Shown here: positions 62,209-64,000 of the stretch, one piece after another
Layout of the letters: each line of letters starts with the position of its first letter
How positions within the stretch are numbered: position 1 is the first letter of the stretch
NCBI RefSeq assembly: GCF_014646215.1
Contig: NZ_BMNA01000003.1
Span: 648,751-712,750, forward strand
DNA from: Nakamurella endophytica
Lineage (GTDB): Bacteria; Actinomycetota; Actinomycetes; Mycobacteriales; Nakamurellaceae
Reading direction: 5' to 3'
Length of the DNA stretch: 64,000 nucleotides
Notes under the pieces: generated by a model
Seen by the model: the letters and a program-made list of their open reading frames with translations, nothing else
What the model was told of the DNA's origin: nothing
The model's database searches: none
Program-made: the position numbers and the translations under genes

Positions 62209-63360
62209 ATGCACCGCACCTCCCGACGACGCCTGGCGCGGATCGCGGCGGCCGTCACGGCGGCCACCCTGCTGCTGGCCGGCTGTTCGAAGACGAACGC
62301 CTCCAGCGACAGCGGCAGCGGGGGCGGCAGTTCCGCGGCCCCCATCGCCAAGGACGACCTCGTGCTCGTGGCCTCGGTGATCAACACCACCAATCCGTAC
62401 ATGGCCTCGATGATCGAGGGCGCGAAGGCGCTCTCGGCCAAGCTCGGGGTGCCGCTGGAGGTCGTGGACTCGCAGGGCTCCAGCCAGACCGAGATCAGCA
62501 AGATCCAGGCGATTCTGGCGCGCGGCAAGAAGGCCGTGGTGATGGTCAACACCGTGGCCAGCTCCGACGCCAAGCCGATCGTCGACGCCGTCAAGCAGGC
62601 CGGCGGCTACGTCACGATCTGGTGGAACAAGCCGGACAACCTCGAGCCCTGGGACGTCGGCAACAACTTCGTCGCCTTCCAGAAGTACTCCGGCGTCGAG
62701 AGCGGCGAGTGCACCGGCAAGGCGCTGGCCGAGAGTCTCGGCGGCAAGGGCAATGTCGTCGGCCTGGCCGGCGTGCTGGACAGCACCACGTCGCAGACCC
62801 GTGTCGCCGGCTTCAAGAACGCGCTCAAGGCCTACCCGAACATCAAGCTGCTCGATCTGCAGCCGGCCAACTGGGACCCGCAGCTCGGTTTGTCGGTGAC
62901 GCAGAACCTGCTCACCAAGTACCCGAACCAGATCGACGGGATCTGGGCCGCGGACGACGCCATGATCATCGGTGCCACGCAGGCGACCAAGAAGGCCAAC
63001 GTCTACGACAAGATCAAGTACGTCTCGGACGGCCTGTACCCCGACGTGGTCTCGCTGATGAAGCAGCCGAACAGCCCGGTGGTCGGCGAGACCTTCCACC
63101 GCGGGTTCATGGCGGCCTCGATCGGCCTCTACACCGCCTACCTGGCGGCCACCGGAAAGATCGACCCGTCGACCCTGCCGCACGAGAAGCGGGACAGCCT
63201 GTTCAAGCTGGTCTGCGCCACGCCCAAGGACTTCGAGCAGTACACGAAGTGGGACAACGACGTGGCCGGCTGGGTCGACACCCTGGTGAACGCCAAGGAC
63301 CCGTGGTCGGTCGAGCCCACCCCGCTGGTCGGGCAGGGCCCGGAGAAGCTCCCGTCCTGA
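62209..63360 (+). CDS. sugar ABC transporter substrate-binding lipoprotein (RbsB/XylF-like)
   Basis: 383 residues from ATG 62209 (MHRTSRRRLARIAAAV), which begins the signal peptide; a longer frame from 62089 would start inside the promoter. The lipobox is TLLLAGCSKT (Cys26). The periplasmic-binding fold starts DLVLVASVINTTNPYMASMIEGAKAL and has VVDSQGSSQTEISKIQAILARGK, GNVVGLAGVLDSTTSQTR and GIWAADDAMIIGATQA, the family-1/2 pattern for ribose, xylose or related sugars. It is separated from the permease by two hairpins. The cargo sugar cannot be decided by eye. Confidence 0.9.
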   Translation: MHRTSRRRLARIAAAVTAATLLLAGCSKTNASSDSGSGGGSSAAPIAKDDLVLVASVINTTNPYMASMIEGAKALSAKLGVPLEVVDSQGSSQTEISKIQAILARGKKAVVMVNTVASSDAKPIVDAVKQAGGYVTIWWNKPDNLEPWDVGNNFVAFQKYSGVESGECTGKALAESLGGKGNVVGLAGVLDSTTSQTRVAGFKNALKAYPNIKLLDLQPANWDPQLGLSVTQNLLTKYPNQIDGIWAADDAMIIGATQATKKANVYDKIKYVSDGLYPDVVSLMKQPNSPVVGETFHRGFMAASIGLYTAYLAATGKIDPSTLPHEKRDSLFKLVCATPKDFEQYTKWDNDVAGWVDTLVNAKDPWSVEPTPLVGQGPEKLPS

Positions 63361-63373
63361 TCCGGAGCCCGTC

Positions 63374-63439
63374 GAGCTGCGAGCACCGCAGCTCCCTGTG
63401 ACCACTCGCGGGCCGGCGATGCACGTCGCCGGCCCGCGA
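63374..63439. terminator. two hairpins between the sugar-binding protein and permease genes
   Basis: GAGCTGC-GAGCACC-GCAGCTC (63374-63394) and a strong TCGCGGGCCGGCG / CGCCGGCCCGCGA (13-bp perfect arms, 8-base loop, 63406-63439). They sit within the 128-bp gap inside the operon, the usual place for a structure that makes the binding protein more abundant than the membrane genes by partial termination or 3'-end protection. Confidence 0.75.
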
Positions 63440-63488
63440 CCGGTTCCCTGTCCTGCACCCGCACCGTCGCGAAATGGGGAGTACGCCG

Positions 63489-64000
63489 ATGGCGAACCCG
63501 GTCACCCAGGACCACCGGCAGCCGGCCGCCACCGGCACGGCGCCGGTCGCCCACCGTCGGAGGTTCGAGATCCGCAGCCTCGGCGAGGTCGGCGCCCTCG
63601 TCGTCCTCGTCGTGGTGTTCGGGGCGCTGAACCCGAGCACCTTCCTGTCGGTCGGGAACCTGCAGAAGGTCCTGGACCAGGCAGCGACGCCGCTCATCGT
63701 CGGCGTCGGCGCCACGCTGGTCATCCTCATGGGTTGCATCGACCTGTCGGTCGAGGGCGTCATGGGAGCCGCCGGCATGACGTTCATCCTGACCACGCTG
63801 CACCTGCGGGGCGGCGTGGAGAGCCCCACCGACCTGGGCTTCCTGTCGTTCGTGCTCGCGGTCCTGGTCGGTGCCGCGCTCGGTGCCGTCAACGGGTTGA
63901 TCCACACCCGGCTGAAGGTGCCCTCCTTCATCGTGACGCTGGGCGTCTGGTTCGTCGGTCTGGGCATCGGCATCATCCTGTTCGGCACCAGCGCGCAACC
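63489..64000 (+). CDS. sugar ABC transporter permease (RbsC/XylH-like), cut by window end
   Basis: The first 170 residues of a permease begin at the ATG at 63489, which follows GGGGAG by 6 bases. After a 35-residue hydrophilic start comes LGEVGALVVLVVVFGALNPS and FLSVGNLQKVLDQAATPLIVGVGATLVILMGCIDLSVEGVMG (in blocks), the RbsC segment with the conserved GCIDLSV motif, then LGAVNGLIHTRLKVPSFIVTLGV. The reading frame is open at the window end. It is the transport channel for the preceding binding protein; the ATPase must lie outside the window. Confidence 0.9.
   Translation, partial: MANPVTQDHRQPAATGTAPVAHRRRFEIRSLGEVGALVVLVVVFGALNPSTFLSVGNLQKVLDQAATPLIVGVGATLVILMGCIDLSVEGVMGAAGMTFILTTLHLRGGVESPTDLGFLSFVLAVLVGAALGAVNGLIHTRLKVPSFIVTLGVWFVGLGIGIILFGTSAQ

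Overview
The window is a very GC-rich stretch of actinobacterial chromosome. The evidence is near-saturated G/C third codon positions, many GTG starts, several promoters whose -10 box lies 6-7 bases before the start codon (leaderless mRNAs), a mycoredoxin, and the abundance of regulators and ABC importers. It fits Actinomycetota, perhaps the Nakamurella/Geodermatophilus part of the phylum, though genus placement is a guess. I see no rRNA, tRNA, CRISPR array, IS element or prophage. It reads as ordinary, gene-dense chromosome with about 56 protein genes, one broken gene and several small genes.

Layout. 1-12.7 kb: a flavin disulfide reductase-like enzyme, a TetR/NmrA-type divergent pair, a glutathionyl-hydroquinone-reductase homologue, a sugar epimerase-like SDR, a GH2 beta-mannosidase, an M13 metallopeptidase, a Nei/Fpg glycosylase and a zinc alcohol dehydrogenase. 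13.1-20.9 kb: a catabolic cluster on one strand, made of a polar amino-acid ABC importer (binding lipoprotein, permease, ATPase), a SolA/sarcosine-oxidase-like flavoenzyme, an M20 peptidase, a PaiB-like protein and a YtcJ-like amidohydrolase. Together they look built to import and dismantle an N-modified amino acid or small amide. 20.9-29.4 kb: a MarR-controlled quinone-oxidoreductase, a double-length IclR-like regulator, YaeR-like glyoxalase, TerC, YceI, and a PucR-type regulator coupled to a lipoprotein metallopeptidase. 29.6-36.9 kb: an aminoglycoside-phosphotransferase-like gene killed by one amber codon, a mycoredoxin behind an eight-copy 14-bp repeat and a sigma-R/H-type promoter, an NAPE-PLD-like hydrolase, a UBP zinc finger, a CPA1 antiporter, a TupA-like ATP-grasp protein and an SDR.

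37-43 kb: a BlaI/M56 repressor-protease pair, then an extracytoplasmic electron-transfer operon (44-residue leader ORF, haem/flavin transmembrane reductase, FMN-carrier protein, ApbE flavin transferase), followed by small membrane proteins. 43.5-51.6 kb: a cell-surface glycan region with a secreted GH5-like glycosidase, a membrane-anchored jelly-roll protein, a fused O-acyltransferase/serine hydrolase, and a SpoIIE-type phosphatase. The last three genes overlap by 4 bp each. 51.7-64 kb: thioredoxin, HxlR regulator, a short UvrA paralogue of the DrrC type, PPOX-like protein, an RsbW-like ATPase, a DUF1906 secreted hydrolase-like protein, an NCS1 permease, a YbdK-type carboxylate-amine ligase, an epoxide hydrolase, and the start of a ribose/xylose-type sugar ABC importer that runs off the window end.

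The most interesting signals are: (i) a repeated TGTCA-N4-TGACA operator shared by the zinc alcohol dehydrogenase (one copy) and, 24 kb away, the SDR (three copies, two sitting on its -35 and -10 boxes); (ii) the acyltransferase-serine hydrolase fusion and its translationally coupled partners; (iii) the mycoredoxin promoter, whose -35 is the diverged last copy of a tandem repeat; (iv) the flavinylation-type electron-transfer operon with its small coupled leader ORF; and (v) a nonsense-broken phosphotransferase. All functions are inferred from motifs read by eye; no database search was run.
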